DNA from: Pseudomonas sediminis | GTDB lineage: Bacteria > Pseudomonadota > Gammaproteobacteria > Pseudomonadales > Pseudomonadaceae | Assembly: GCF_002741105.1 (NCBI RefSeq) | Contig: NZ_NIQU01000013.1 | Coordinates: 1-64,000, forward strand | Direction of reading: 5' to 3' | DNA length: 64,000 nt | Notes under the pieces: model-generated | Database searches by the model: none | Told to the model about the DNA's origin: nothing | The model's input: the letters and a program-made list of their open reading frames with translations, nothing else | In this document: piece after piece, positions 47,594-54,944 of the stretch | Position numbering within the stretch: position 1 is the stretch's first letter | How the letters are laid out: each line of letters starts with the position of its first letter | Translations under genes and position numbers: made by a program

Positions 47594-47808
47594 AGAACCT
47601 GTTCACGATCTGCTGCGCGTCGGCCATGCTGCGTTGAAACCAGACTCGTGCGCGAGTCCGATCAAAATGCTCACTTACAGCTCGTAAGCTGCGCTTTTTC
47701 GCCTGCTTGATTCGCTTGCGCTCACCCTTCGGGCCAGCCTTTGGCTGTTACTCCCGCTGGTCGTTGCGCCTTGCCTGGCTCTAGCTCGCGAGATCGTGAA
47801 CAGGTTCT
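47594..47808. mobile_element. MITE-like element with perfect 17-base terminal inverted repeats
   Basis: The left end AGAACCTGTTCACGATC (47594-47610) is exactly inverted at 47792-47808. Total 215 bases, no open frame of note. Inside it are short palindromic stretches such as ACTCGTGCGCGAGT and TTACAGCTCGTAA. It abuts the pgi stop and may supply that operon's terminator. No transposase is nearby, so it would be a non-autonomous element. A 12-base hairpin (GCGCCAGCGGCT, 47814-47825, with 47831-47842) follows at once. A target-site duplication is not evident. Confidence 0.75.
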
Positions 47809-47969
47809 TAGACGCGCCAGCGGCTGGCCCAGCCGCTGGCGCCGTGCATCAATTGCAAAGATCTGCCAGTTGTCGCCCGGCTTGCCGAAGGCGACACTTG
47901 CGTGTGACTCGCACCCCGCTGCCGCTGTCGTTTTAGCAGCGTATTTTCGATAACGAAGAGGTTCAGGGC

Positions 47970-48698
47970 ATGCCTTACAAACACCAGGTGATTCCGCTTC
48001 AGACCCACGAGGGCAACGAGACCGCCGATCAGGCACTGCACAGCATCGTCGATGGCTTCAAGCGCTTTCGCAACGAGGTCTTCCCGCAGCAGGAAGAGCT
48101 GTTCAAGAAGCTCGCCACCGCCCAGAACCCCCGCGCCATGTTCATCACCTGCGCCGACTCGCGCGTGGTGCCGGAACTGATCACGCAAAGCTCGCCCGGC
48201 GACCTGTTCGTCAACCGCAACGTCGGTAACGTGGTGCCGGCCTATGGGCAGATGATGGGCGGCGTTTCCACCGCCATCGAATACGCGGTGATGGCCCTGG
48301 GCGTGCAGCACATCGTCGTTTGCGGCCACTCCGACTGCGGCGCGATGAAGGCCGTGCTCAACCCGGCATCGCTGGAAACCATGCCCACGGTAAAAGCCTG
48401 GTTGCGCCATGCCGAGGTCGCCCGCAGCGTGGTGGCAGAGAACTGCAACTGCAGCGACGACAAGGAAACCCTGGCAGTGCTCACCGAGGAAAACGTGGTG
48501 GCGCAGCTCAACCACCTGTGCACGCACCCATCGGTGGCAGCCAAGCTGGCGCGCGGCCAACTGTTCATCCACGGCTGGGTGTACGACATCGAAACCAGCC
48601 AGATCAAGGCCTACGATGCCGAGCTGGGCAGCTTCCTGCCGCTCGATGGCGACAAGATCCCGATGGCCACACCTCGCTCGCGCTTCCCGCAGGACTGA
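47970..48698 (+). CDS. Beta-class carbonic anhydrase
   Basis: 242 residues starting MPYKHQVIPLQTHEGNETA. Zinc and catalytic residues are Cys61 and Asp63 (FITCADSRVVPEL), His120 and Cys123 (VVCGHSDCGAMK). Interconverts CO2 and bicarbonate in the cytoplasm. Convergent with the pyruvate carboxylase genes, which use bicarbonate, so a functional link is plausible. The 380-base gap upstream holds the element at 47594-47808, a hairpin and its promoter region. Confidence 0.94.
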   Translation: MPYKHQVIPLQTHEGNETADQALHSIVDGFKRFRNEVFPQQEELFKKLATAQNPRAMFITCADSRVVPELITQSSPGDLFVNRNVGNVVPAYGQMMGGVSTAIEYAVMALGVQHIVVCGHSDCGAMKAVLNPASLETMPTVKAWLRHAEVARSVVAENCNCSDDKETLAVLTEENVVAQLNHLCTHPSVAAKLARGQLFIHGWVYDIETSQIKAYDAELGSFLPLDGDKIPMATPRSRFPQD

Positions 48699-48704
48699 AA
48701 CGCA

Positions 48705-48805
48705 CCGGCCGGAGTCAAGGCTCCGGCCGGCTGAAGGGAAAAGGCCATGCCCCGCGCAAGCGGTGCTGATCGCCTGCGCTGTGCTTGCGCACCTGGGGCA
48801 TGGCC
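48705..48805. repeat. Two hairpins after the carbonic anhydrase gene
   Basis: First: CCGGCCGGAG (48705-48714) with CTCCGGCCGG (48721-48730), loop 6, directly after the carbonic anhydrase stop. Second: GGCCATGCCCC (48743-48753) with GGGGCATGGCC (48795-48805), with an inner pair GCGCAAG (48754-48760) and CTTGCGC (48784-48790). Neither has a T run on the plus strand; they may block exonucleases or act with Rho. Confidence 0.65.
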
Positions 48806-48818
48806 AGAGAACTGCAGT

Positions 48819-48840
48819 AAAAAAGGAGCCTTGCGGCTCC
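48819..48840 (-). terminator. Distal terminator of the pycA-oadA operon
   Basis: Minus-strand stem GGAGCC / GGCTCC (48840-48835 and 48830-48825) with a 4-base loop, followed by six T residues (48824-48819). This is a standard Rho-independent terminator and a back-up for the one at 48884-48941. Confidence 0.8.
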
Positions 48841-48883
48841 CGGGTCTCAAACCCTGTGGCGCCTCATGCGAAGCGCCTGCGAA

Positions 48884-48941
48884 TAAAAAAGGAGCCCGGG
48901 TTACGCCCCGTCAAACTTGCCCATCCAACAGGCCGGGCTCC
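48884..48941 (-). terminator. Proximal terminator of the pycA-oadA operon
   Basis: Minus strand: GGAGCCCGG (48941-48933) pairs with CCGGGCTCC (48899-48891), followed by TTTTTTATT. It lies eight bases after the oadA stop; the 33-base loop may hold further pairing. Confidence 0.8.
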
Positions 48942-48948
48942 ATAGAGG

Positions 48949-50760
48949 TTAACCTTCGATTTCCACCAGTACCTCGCCCGGATTGACGCGGTCGCCCTTG
49001 GCCACGTGAACGGCCTTGACGGTGCCGGCAATCGGCGCCTGTACTTCGGTTTCCATCTTCATTGCTTCGGTGATCAGCACCGCCTGCCCCGCCTTGACCG
49101 TGTCACCTTCCTTGACCAGTACATCGACGATGTTGCCTGGCATGGTGGTGGATACATCGCCCGGTGCAGCGGCCTGCTTGCGCTTGCCACCGCTGCCTGC
49201 GACGAAATCGTTGAGCGGCTCGAACACCACCTCCTCCGGCATGCCGTCGATGGACAGGTAGAAGTGGCGCTTGCCGTCACCCTTGACGCCGACACCGGTG
49301 ATGTCCACGCGGTAGCTTTCGCCATGCACGTCGACCACGAACTCGGTCGGCACACCTTCACCGCCCACCGGCGCCGCCTTGCCCTGACCATTCGGCATGG
49401 GCAGCAGCTCTTCCGGTTTGAGGGTGCCGGCCGCGCGCTCTTCGAGGAACTTGCGCCCGATATCGGGGAACATGGCGAAGGTCAGCACGTCCTCTTCGGA
49501 CTTGGCCAGGCTGCCGATCTCTTCACGCAGGCGCGCCAACTCTGGCTTGAGCAGGTCGGCCGGGCGCACGTCGATCACTTCTTCGCTGCCGATGGCCTGC
49601 TTGCGCAGTTGCTCGTCGACCTTGCCCGGTGCCTTGCCGTAGCGGCCCTGCAGATACAGCTTCACTTCGTTGGTGATGGTCTTGTAGCGCTCGCCGGCCA
49701 GTACGTTGAAGAACGCCTGGGTGCCGACGATCTGCGAAGTCGGCGTTACCAGCGGCGGGAAACCGAGGTCGGCACGCACGCGCGGAATCTCTTCCAGCAC
49801 TTCGTTCATGCGGTTCAGCGCACCCTGCTCCTTGAGCTGGTTGGCCAGGTTGGAAATCATCCCGCCCGGCACCTGGTTGACCTGCACGCGGGTATCCACA
49901 CCGGTGAACTCGCTCTCGAACTGGTGGTACTTCTTGCGCACGGCGTGGAAGTACATGCCGATTTCCTGGATCAGCTCCAGATCCAGGCCGGTGTCGTATT
50001 CGCTGCCCTTGAGTGCGGCGACCATCGACTCGGTGCCCGGATGGCTGGTGCCCCAGGCCAGGCTGGAAATAGCGGTGTCGATATGGTCGGCACCGGCTTC
50101 GATGGCCTTGAGCTGGCACATGGCGCCGAGGCCAGCGGTGTCGTGGCTGTGGATGAACACCGGCAGATCGACTTCGCTCTTCAGCGCCTTGACCAGTTCG
50201 AAGGTGGCGTACGGCGTGAGCAGGCCGGCCATGTCCTTGATGGCGATGGAGTCGATGCCCATCGCCTGCATGGCCTTGGCCTGGCCGACGAAGGCTTCGT
50301 TGGTGTGCACCGGGCTGGTGGTGTAGGCGATGGTGCCCTGGGCATGCTTGCCGGCAGCCTTGACCGCCTCGATGGCCACACGCAGGTTACGCACGTCGTT
50401 CATAGCATCGAAGATGCGGAACACGTCAATGCCGTTGACCGCCGCCTTGGCCACGAACGCCTTGACCACGTCATCGCTGTAGTGGCGGTAGCCGAGCAGG
50501 TTCTGCCCGCGCAGGAGCATCTGCAGGCGGGTGTTGGGCAGCGCCGCCTTGAGTTGGCGCAGGCGCTCCCAGGGGTCTTCCTTGAGAAAGCGCACGCACG
50601 AGTCGAAGGTGGCGCCACCCCAGACTTCCAGCGACCAGTAGCCGACGCGATCGAGCTTGTCGCAGATCGGCAGCATGTCCTCGGTGCGCATGCGCGTGGC
50701 CAGCAGCGACTGGTGGGCATCGCGCAGGACGGTATCGGTAACGGTGATCTTCTTGCTCAT
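48949..50760 (-). CDS. oadA: Pyruvate carboxylase subunit B / oxaloacetate decarboxylase alpha-type protein
   Basis: 603 residues. N-terminal carboxyltransferase barrel (ITVTDTVLRDAHQSLLATRMRTEDMLPI, EVWGGATFDSCVRFLKEDPWERL, RGQNLLGYRHYSDDVV). C-terminal biotinyl domain with the biotin lysine Lys568 in LITEAMKMETEVQAPIAG. The membrane beta and gamma subunits of sodium-pumping decarboxylase are absent, and a biotin carboxylase gene lies upstream. It therefore most likely forms the two-subunit pyruvate carboxylase (PycB) that makes oxaloacetate. Confidence 0.93.
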   Translation of the reverse strand: MSKKITVTDTVLRDAHQSLLATRMRTEDMLPICDKLDRVGYWSLEVWGGATFDSCVRFLKEDPWERLRQLKAALPNTRLQMLLRGQNLLGYRHYSDDVVKAFVAKAAVNGIDVFRIFDAMNDVRNLRVAIEAVKAAGKHAQGTIAYTTSPVHTNEAFVGQAKAMQAMGIDSIAIKDMAGLLTPYATFELVKALKSEVDLPVFIHSHDTAGLGAMCQLKAIEAGADHIDTAISSLAWGTSHPGTESMVAALKGSEYDTGLDLELIQEIGMYFHAVRKKYHQFESEFTGVDTRVQVNQVPGGMISNLANQLKEQGALNRMNEVLEEIPRVRADLGFPPLVTPTSQIVGTQAFFNVLAGERYKTITNEVKLYLQGRYGKAPGKVDEQLRKQAIGSEEVIDVRPADLLKPELARLREEIGSLAKSEEDVLTFAMFPDIGRKFLEERAAGTLKPEELLPMPNGQGKAAPVGGEGVPTEFVVDVHGESYRVDITGVGVKGDGKRHFYLSIDGMPEEVVFEPLNDFVAGSGGKRKQAAAPGDVSTTMPGNIVDVLVKEGDTVKAGQAVLITEAMKMETEVQAPIAGTVKAVHVAKGDRVNPGEVLVEIEG

Positions 50761-50776
50761 CAGATTCTCCTTCAGA

Positions 50777-50846
50777 GCTACAGGCCTCAGGCTTCAGGCT
50801 GCAGGCAAAGCACCTTCGCGCTTGCCTGCAGCTTGGGGCCTGTAGC
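50777..50846. repeat. Intercistronic hairpin between pycA and oadA
   Basis: Outer arms GCTACAGGCC (50777-50786) and GGCCTGTAGC (50837-50846); inner arms CTGCAGGCAA (50799-50808) and TTGCCTGCAG (50822-50831). The 70-base structure occupies most of the 97-base gap and includes short GGCTTCAGG-type repeats common in Pseudomonas intergenic DNA. Confidence 0.7.
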
Positions 50847-50857
50847 CCGCAGCCGCT

Positions 50858-52273
50858 TTATAGTCCCGCGTGGGCAGCGATGGCGGTGGCGATGGCGATG
50901 GCCAGGTGCGACGGGTTGCGCTTGATCGAGTATTGGGTCAGTTCCGGGTGGCTTTCGACGAAGCTGGTATTGAACTGGCCGCTACGGAATTCCGGGTTAC
51001 GCAAAATTTCCTGGTAATAGGGCGCGGTGGTGCGCACGCCCTGCACGCGCATGTCGTCCAGTGCGCGCAGGCCACGATCCATCGCCTCTTCCCAGGTCAG
51101 CGCCCAGACGATCAGCTTCAGGCACATCGAGTCGTAATAGGGCGGAATGGTGTAACCGGTGTAGATCGCCGTGTCGGTGCGCACGCCAGGGCCGCCGGGC
51201 GCGTAGTAACGGGTGATCTTGCCGAACGAGGGCAGGAAGTTGTTCTTCGGGTCCTCGGCGTTGATACGGAACTGCAGGGCATAACCGCGATGGATGATGT
51301 CTTCCTGCTTGACCGACAGTGGCAGGCCGCTGGCGATGCGAATCTGCTCACGAACGATATCGATACCGGTGATTTCCTCGGTGATGGTGTGTTCCACCTG
51401 CACCCGGGTGTTCATCTCCATGAAGTACACCTCGCCTTCGGCAAGCAGGAACTCCACGGTGCCGGCGTTCTCGTAGCCCACGGCCTGCGCAGCGCGCACC
51501 GCCAGGTCACCGATATAGGCCCGTTGCTCGGGGGTGAGCTGCGGGCTGGGGGCGATTTCGATCAGTTTCTGGTTACGGCGCTGGATCGAGCAGTCCCGCT
51601 CGTACAGGTGCACGGTGTTGCCGAAACTGTCGGCGAGGATCTGCGCCTCGATGTGCTTGGGGTTGACGATGCATTTTTCCAGGAACACTTCGGCGCTGCC
51701 AAAGGCCTTGGTCGCTTCGGAGATCACCCGCGGGTAGGCCTGTTCCAGCTCCTCACGGCTGTTACAGCGGCGGATACCACGACCGCCACCACCGGAGGTG
51801 GCCTTGAGCATCACCGGGTAGCCAATGCGCTCGGCTTCACGCAGGGCTTCGGCCAGATCGGCGACGTTGCCTTCGGTGCCCGGGGTGCAGGGCACGCCTG
51901 CGGCCATCATGCTGCGGCGGGCTTCGGTCTTGTCACCCATGCGGCGGATAACTTCCGCGCTCGGGCCTATGAATTTGATCCCGCGTTCGGCGCAGATCTC
52001 TGCAAGTTCGGCGTTTTCAGAAAGAAAACCGTAACCAGGGTGCAGCGCATCGCAGCCGGTTTCCACGGCCAGGTTGACCAGCTTGCGCGGGTTCAGATAG
52101 CCGGCCAGCGGGTCTTCGCCAATGCTGTGCGCTTCGTCAGCACGCTTGACGTGCAATGCATGACGGTCCGCTTCGGAATAGATCGCCACCGAGCGAATGC
52201 CCATCTCGGCGCAGGCCCGCACGATGCGGACGGCAATCTCACCACGGTTGGCGATCAGTATTTTTCTTATCAC
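50858..52273 (-). CDS. pycA: Pyruvate carboxylase subunit A (biotin carboxylase)
   Basis: 471 residues from GTG at 52273 (MIRKILIANRGEIAVRIVRACAEMG), with GAGG eight bases upstream; the longer frame to 52312 is not typical. ATP-grasp signature LKATSGGGGRGIRRC, HPGYGFLSENAELAE, and MNTRVQVEHTITEEITGIDIV. Carboxylates the biotin of the OadA-type subunit using ATP and bicarbonate. A separate accC for fatty acid synthesis is expected elsewhere. Divergent from its LysR regulator. Confidence 0.94.
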   Translation of the reverse strand: MIRKILIANRGEIAVRIVRACAEMGIRSVAIYSEADRHALHVKRADEAHSIGEDPLAGYLNPRKLVNLAVETGCDALHPGYGFLSENAELAEICAERGIKFIGPSAEVIRRMGDKTEARRSMMAAGVPCTPGTEGNVADLAEALREAERIGYPVMLKATSGGGGRGIRRCNSREELEQAYPRVISEATKAFGSAEVFLEKCIVNPKHIEAQILADSFGNTVHLYERDCSIQRRNQKLIEIAPSPQLTPEQRAYIGDLAVRAAQAVGYENAGTVEFLLAEGEVYFMEMNTRVQVEHTITEEITGIDIVREQIRIASGLPLSVKQEDIIHRGYALQFRINAEDPKNNFLPSFGKITRYYAPGGPGVRTDTAIYTGYTIPPYYDSMCLKLIVWALTWEEAMDRGLRALDDMRVQGVRTTAPYYQEILRNPEFRSGQFNTSFVESHPELTQYSIKRNPSHLAIAIATAIAAHAGL

Positions 52274-52384
52274 GATCCAATCCTCAGCGCAGAGCTGCAA
52301 GGGCCGCTGCAACAGTTGGTTGCAAACGTGGTGAAACCCTATCCGGCTGTACGAATTAACAAAAATGAATAATTATTTGATCGC

Positions 52385-52404
52385 GCATAAGTAATTACTT
52401 ATGC
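52385..52404. promoter_or_regulatory. Perfect 20-base palindrome in the pycA/pycR intergenic region
   Basis: GCATAAGTAATTACTTATGC is identical to its own reverse complement over 20 bases. It lies 24 bases before the LysR start and 112 bases upstream of pycA. It contains the ATAA...TTAT arms typical of LysR-type binding sites, making it the likely operator for autoregulation and control of pycA-oadA. Confidence 0.7.
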
Positions 52405-52427
52405 ATTGACCGAACGAGGGCGAAAAC

Positions 52428-53402
52428 GTGCGTAAAACCCTGCTGCGCATGACCTTGCGCCAGCTTCAGGTGTTTCGGGCGGTGTGCGAACACGGCTCCT
52501 ACAGCCGCGCGGCCGAGGACATGTCACTGACTCAACCGGCCGTGAGCCTGCAGATTCGTCAACTGGAGGAGCTGGTCGGCCAGCCCTTGTTCGATTATGT
52601 CGGCAAGAAGCTTTACCTGACCGAGGCAGCCGAGGCACTCAAACGGGCCAGCAGCGATATCTTCGGCCGCCTGGAGAGCCTGGATATGCAGCTGTCAGAC
52701 CTGCAGGGCTCACTGCAGGGGCAGCTCAATTTGTGCATCGAATCCAGCGCGAAGTACTTCATTCCCCACCTGTTCGCCGAATTTCGCCGCCAATACCCGG
52801 ATGTCATTCTTAACCTGACAGTGGTCAACCACGCCCTGGTGGTGCGCCGCCTGACCCAGAGCCGCGACGACCTGATGATCATGAGCCAGGTGCCGCAGGA
52901 CATGGCGCTGGACTTCATGCCCTTCCTCAACAACCCGATCATCGCCGTGGCGCCGCCCGATCACCCGCTGTGCGAGGCGGACAGCCTGCAGTTGCAGGAC
53001 CTCACCATCTACCCACTGCTGATCCGCGAAAGCGGTTCGGGCACTCGCCGCGCCTGCGAGGAGTACTGCCACCAGAAACGCGCGCACTTCCCGCTTACAC
53101 TGGAAATCGGCTCGCTGGAGTCGCAGCGCGAAGCGGTGCTAGCCGGCCTTGGCATTGCCCTGCTACCGCGTGATGCCGTGCGTCTGGAGTTGCAGCATGG
53201 CCTGCTGCGCGAGCTGCCGGTGGCCGAGTTGCCCTTGCAGCGCAGCTGGTGCGTGGTGAATATCCGCGGCCGCCGCCTGTCCCCAGTGGCGCAGGCCTTC
53301 GTCGACTTCATCCGCACCGAACGCGCGCGCATCGTCAAACTGGCCGAACGCTTTCAGGCCAGCAGCGCAGGATCGGGCAAGAATCTCGCAGGATCGGCCT
53401 AA
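52428..53402 (+). CDS. pycR: LysR-family regulator of the pyruvate carboxylase operon
   Basis: 324 residues, GTG start (MRKTLLRMTLRQLQVFRAVCEHG). HTH is GSYSRAAEDMSLTQPAVSLQIRQLEELVGQPLFD; effector domain resembles CbbR/CysB-like LysR proteins (LQGQLNLCIESSAKYFIPHLFAEFRRQYPDV). Divergent from pycA, the order known as PA5437-PA5436-PA5435 in P. aeruginosa. The palindrome just upstream is its probable site. Confidence 0.9.
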   Translation: MRKTLLRMTLRQLQVFRAVCEHGSYSRAAEDMSLTQPAVSLQIRQLEELVGQPLFDYVGKKLYLTEAAEALKRASSDIFGRLESLDMQLSDLQGSLQGQLNLCIESSAKYFIPHLFAEFRRQYPDVILNLTVVNHALVVRRLTQSRDDLMIMSQVPQDMALDFMPFLNNPIIAVAPPDHPLCEADSLQLQDLTIYPLLIRESGSGTRRACEEYCHQKRAHFPLTLEIGSLESQREAVLAGLGIALLPRDAVRLELQHGLLRELPVAELPLQRSWCVVNIRGRRLSPVAQAFVDFIRTERARIVKLAERFQASSAGSGKNLAGSA

Positions 53403-53473
53403 CCCTTCTTAACTGGCATACGGGACATTGGCAGCCTGGGATCGCTCCACCAAAACCTGCCTGGGAGAAACCT

Positions 53474-54661
53474 ATGCTGTCGGGAATCAGCGCCCTGCTC
53501 GGCGCCATCAGCGCGCTCGAACGCGACAACGGCCAGGCCGTGCTCGCCACCGTGGTCAAGGTCGAAGGCTCGGCCTACCGCCGCCCCGGCGCGCGCATGC
53601 TGATCCCGCTCTACGGCGGCACCGTGGGCACCATCAGCGGCGGCTGCCTGGAATCGGAAGTAGCGAAGAAGGCCTGGTGGCTGACAGATAGTGGTGACGC
53701 CGTGATCCGCCGCTACAGCACGGCCACCCAGGACGACGATGACGATCAGGACGCCGCACTGACCTTCGGCCTCGGCTGCAACGGCACCGTGCACGTATTG
53801 CTCGAACGCCACAGCGCGGAAAAGCCGCTGGCGGTGCTCGAGTTGCTGCGCCAGGTGCGCGAAAGCGGCCAGGCCGGGGCGGTCGCCACGGTGATCGGCA
53901 GCTATCGCAACGCCCGTGTACGCGTGGGCGAGCGTCTGTATCTGCATCCATCACTGAGCGACGGCAGCCGCCTACTCGATTCCGCACTCGACGCCGAGGT
54001 TCGCGCCGATCTGCAACGAACTGTGACCGATGGTCGCTCCTCGCTGCGCAGCTACCGTGATGCGCGTGGCGAGATCGAGGTGTTCTGCGAGTACCTGGCA
54101 CCGCAGCGACGCCTGGTGATCTTCGGCGCTGGGCATGACGCCCAGCCGCTGACGCACATGGCCAAGCTGCTGGACTGGCACGTCACCGTGGTCGATGGCC
54201 GCGCCCATTTCGCCCGCGCCGAGCGCTTCCCCGATGCCGACGCCGTGCTGCAGGTCGATGCCCGCCCACCTTACGAGCTGCACACACTCACCGACGGCGC
54301 CATGGTGGCGATCATGAGCCACAGCTACAGTCAGGATCGCCATTGGCTGGGCAGCGTATTGCAGGGCGTGCCTGCCTATATCGGCCAACTGGGGCCACGT
54401 GACCGCACCGAACGCTTGCTGGATGAGATTCGCCAACAAAGCGCGCAGTTACCAGCGCTGGATCGCCTGCACTACCCCATCGGCCTGGATATCGGTGGCG
54501 ATACGCCGGAGAGCGTGGCCACGGCGATCCTCGCCGAGATGACCGCAGCCATTAACCAGCGCACAGGCGGCATGCTCAAGCATCGCCAGGCGGCGATCCA
54601 TACGCCAACGCCGCTGGACTGCAGCGATATCGAGCCAGCGACCATACTGACCGCCTCCTGA
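53474..54661 (+). CDS. XdhC/CoxI family molybdenum hydroxylase maturation protein
   Basis: 395 residues from MLSGISALLGAISALERDNGQ (earlier frame rejected). N-terminal XdhC domain VLATVVKVEGSAYRRPGARMLIPLYGGTVGTISGGCLESEVAKKAWW; C-terminal Rossmann part RRLVIFGAGHDAQPLTHMAKLLDWHVTVVDGR and AYIGQLGPRDRTERLLDEI. Such proteins bind molybdenum cofactor and insert its sulphurated form into xanthine-oxidase-type enzymes. It converges on such an enzyme's genes, its obvious client. Confidence 0.9.
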   Translation: MLSGISALLGAISALERDNGQAVLATVVKVEGSAYRRPGARMLIPLYGGTVGTISGGCLESEVAKKAWWLTDSGDAVIRRYSTATQDDDDDQDAALTFGLGCNGTVHVLLERHSAEKPLAVLELLRQVRESGQAGAVATVIGSYRNARVRVGERLYLHPSLSDGSRLLDSALDAEVRADLQRTVTDGRSSLRSYRDARGEIEVFCEYLAPQRRLVIFGAGHDAQPLTHMAKLLDWHVTVVDGRAHFARAERFPDADAVLQVDARPPYELHTLTDGAMVAIMSHSYSQDRHWLGSVLQGVPAYIGQLGPRDRTERLLDEIRQQSAQLPALDRLHYPIGLDIGGDTPESVATAILAEMTAAINQRTGGMLKHRQAAIHTPTPLDCSDIEPATILTAS

Positions 54662-54667
54662 GCAAAG

Positions 54668-54770
54668 CCCCGGATTGCATCCGGGCCACGGCCTGACAAA
54701 GATTCGTAGGGTGGGCCGGGCGGCGATCCGCTTCAGCCCACCACAGCTGGTGGGCTGAAGCCCACCCTAC
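54668..54770. repeat. Dispersed palindromic repeats after xdhC-like gene
   Basis: CCCCGGATTGCATCCGGGC at 54668-54686 equals part of the element after yheV (32138-32156). Then GTAGGGTGGGC (54706-54716) is inverted at 54760-54770. An inner perfect 13-base stem CTTCAGCCCACCA (54731-54743) / TGGTGGGCTGAAG (54748-54760) has a 4-base loop. These are related to the GTAGGGTGGG elements at 32181 and 37836. Confidence 0.8.
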
Positions 54771-54862
54771 ACAATGCATGGATGCAGGATGCCAGAGCCG
54801 AAAGGACCTCCCATACAAAGCGCCTTCTCTAACTCCATCCGATCTACCGCCCGGCGCGCCCC

Positions 54863-54886
54863 TTGTGGGAGGGGCTTTAGCCGCGA
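54863..54886. repeat. REP-like unit
   Basis: TGTGGGAGGGGCTTTAGCCG and the following CGAC form the typical Pseudomonas REP core, with complementary GGCT and AGCC arms. Single unit; such units are usually dispersed by RAYT-type transposases, none of which is in the window. Confidence 0.65.
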
Positions 54887-54899
54887 CCGGCTGAAACAA

Positions 54900-54927
54900 A
54901 AACGCCCGGGCAACTGCCCGGGCGTTT
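54900..54927 (-). terminator. Terminator of the molybdenum hydroxylase operon
   Basis: Perfect 13-base stem AAACGCCCGGGCA (54900-54912) / TGCCCGGGCGTTT (54915-54927), 18 bases after the large-subunit stop. On the minus strand it ends in TTTTTGTTTC; on the plus strand in GTTTA, so it may work in both directions. Confidence 0.85.
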
Positions 54928-54944
54928 GTTTACCGCGTCTTCGG

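Noticed and set aside
48949..50760. Sodium-pumping oxaloacetate decarboxylase
   Set aside because: The membrane beta and gamma subunit genes are missing, while a biotin carboxylase subunit gene is adjacent; pyruvate carboxylase explains this better.
49006..50925. 639-codon plus-strand frame opposite oadA
   Set aside because: A shadow of the strongly conserved carboxyltransferase gene; composition is typical of a reverse frame.
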